5,891 nt of DNA from Caryophanales bacterium UBA6331 (GTDB lineage: Bacteria > Bacillota_I > Bacilli_A > RF39 > UBA660), in assembly GCA_002438065.1 (NCBI GenBank), contig DJSP01000004.1, positions 1 through 5,891 on the forward strand. The letters run 5' to 3'. The stretch's first letter is position 1, and each line of letters opens with the position of its first letter. Positions 5,575 to 5,891 of this stretch are shown here, piece by piece. The notes beneath the pieces are model-generated. The model did no database searches. It saw only the letters and a list, made by a program, of their open reading frames with translations, and was not told the origin of the DNA. A program made the position numbers and the translations under genes.

Positions 5575-5837
5575 GGTATATTAGTTGATTCAGATATTAT
5601 ATCAATAGATATTCCTTTTTCAAGTAAATTTTTAGCAATTTCAATAGAGCGTTTTAACTTTCCATTTTTCTCGCCTCTTTTTTCGCCAATAAGAATTCCA
5701 TTTTTTTCGCCTAGATTAAATCCTTCATCAAGTCCTTCTTCTTTGGCAAATTTAAGATCTGTTATTCTTATACTTTCTTCCATTGCTTCTTTGTCATAAT
5801 ATATTAAGTTTGATGTATCTTCTGAATATTCCTTCAT
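5541..5837 (-). CDS. Candidate internal product: free C-terminal domain of the Rpn-like protein (98 aa)
   Basis: An ATG at 5837 inside the rpn-like frame is preceded by AAAGGAGG (5856-5849), the strongest Shine-Dalgarno sequence in the window, with an 11-base gap. Initiation there would give the C-terminal domain without the nuclease. In E. coli, Rpn genes are reported to encode such short in-frame proteins, which bind and inhibit the long toxic form. The alternative is that the site is a chance effect of the coding sequence (DLKEVS). The spacing is somewhat long. Confidence 0.35.
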   Translation of the reverse strand: MKEYSEDTSNLIYYDKEAMEESIRITDLKFAKEEGLDEGFNLGEKNGILIGEKRGEKNGKLKRSIEIAKNLLEKGISIDIISESTNIPKKEILKLQNN

Positions 5838-5891
5838 TAGTCTTGAAACCTCCTTTAAATCTTCATAATTTCCTGCTAATTCTTCTGTATA
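5541..5891 (-). CDS. Rpn-family (PD-(D/E)XK) nuclease / putative transposase, C-terminal part; 5' end outside the window
   Basis: The frame is open from the right edge to TAA at 5543-5541, giving 116 codons. The 5' end with the catalytic PD-(D/E)XK domain lies beyond the window. What is visible is the typical C-terminal region of Rpn-type recombination-promoting nucleases. A helix reading RLMKEYSEDTSNLIYYDKEA ends about 78 residues before the C-terminus. A Gly/Glu/Lys-rich repeat follows (EEGLDEGFNLGEKNGILIGE and on), then AKNLLEKGISIDIISESTNI and a final IPKKEILKLQ helix. Known Rpn proteins are DNA endonucleases linked to recombination and phage defence. Family assignment rests on this C-terminal pattern only. 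A terminator is built into the last codons, and a relic copy of the 3' end lies at 3796-3845. Confidence 0.7.
   Translation of the reverse strand, partial: YTEELAGNYEDLKEVSRLMKEYSEDTSNLIYYDKEAMEESIRITDLKFAKEEGLDEGFNLGEKNGILIGEKRGEKNGKLKRSIEIAKNLLEKGISIDIISESTNIPKKEILKLQNN
5849..5856 (-). promoter_or_regulatory. Internal Shine-Dalgarno sequence within the rpn-like gene
   Basis: AAAGGAGG on the minus strand, within codons for Leu-Lys-Glu-Val, 11 bases before the in-frame ATG at 5837. Confidence 0.4.

Overview
The window is a very AT-rich stretch (roughly a quarter G+C by eye) in which every supportable gene lies on the minus strand. TGA acts as a stop (it ends rnr) and tryptophan is encoded by TGG, so the genetic code is standard. 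The gene neighbourhood secG - rnr - smpB is the classical Firmicutes/Bacilli arrangement. With the extreme AT bias, the Thr-rich membrane-anchored orphan protein and the Rpn-type nuclease gene, this points to a host-associated low-GC Firmicute, for instance an uncultured RF39- or Erysipelotrichia-like Bacilli lineage. The lineage is an inference; the gene order and code are read directly.

Left part (25-2871), conserved housekeeping block. In transcription order it holds secG (SecYEG channel subunit), a terminator hairpin, rnr (RNase R) and smpB (tmRNA partner). rnr and smpB overlap, which fits a co-expressed ribosome-rescue and mRNA-decay unit: SmpB-tmRNA frees stalled ribosomes and RNase R degrades the faulty mRNA. 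secG should start at an ATG behind a good Shine-Dalgarno sequence at 2859. A longer TTG reading would overlap secG's own promoter.

Middle part (2963-4992), accessory genes. A membrane-anchored protein of unknown function with an oligo-threonine linker and four cysteines lies at 2963-3700. Upstream of it is a complete class II Fic-family AMP-transferase (3874-4929) that carries its own inhibitory motif and a C-terminal winged helix. The fic promoter is overlapped by a perfect 10-bp inverted repeat, and related half-sites continue upstream at about 20-bp steps. This looks like an operator, plausibly for autoregulation.

Right part (5055-5891), decaying or mobile-type DNA. Two orphan reading frames without ribosome binding sites look like gene remnants. 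They are followed by the C-terminal 116 codons of an Rpn-type (PD-(D/E)XK, 'transposase-like') protein that runs off the right edge. An in-frame internal ATG with a strong Shine-Dalgarno sequence could make a free C-terminal fragment, as described for the intragenic antitoxins of Rpn proteins. The 3' end of this gene, including a terminator embedded in its last codons, is repeated at 3796-3845 just after fic. A relic of a second rpn copy therefore seems to serve as the fic terminator.

No tRNA, rRNA, CRISPR array or complete insertion sequence was seen.
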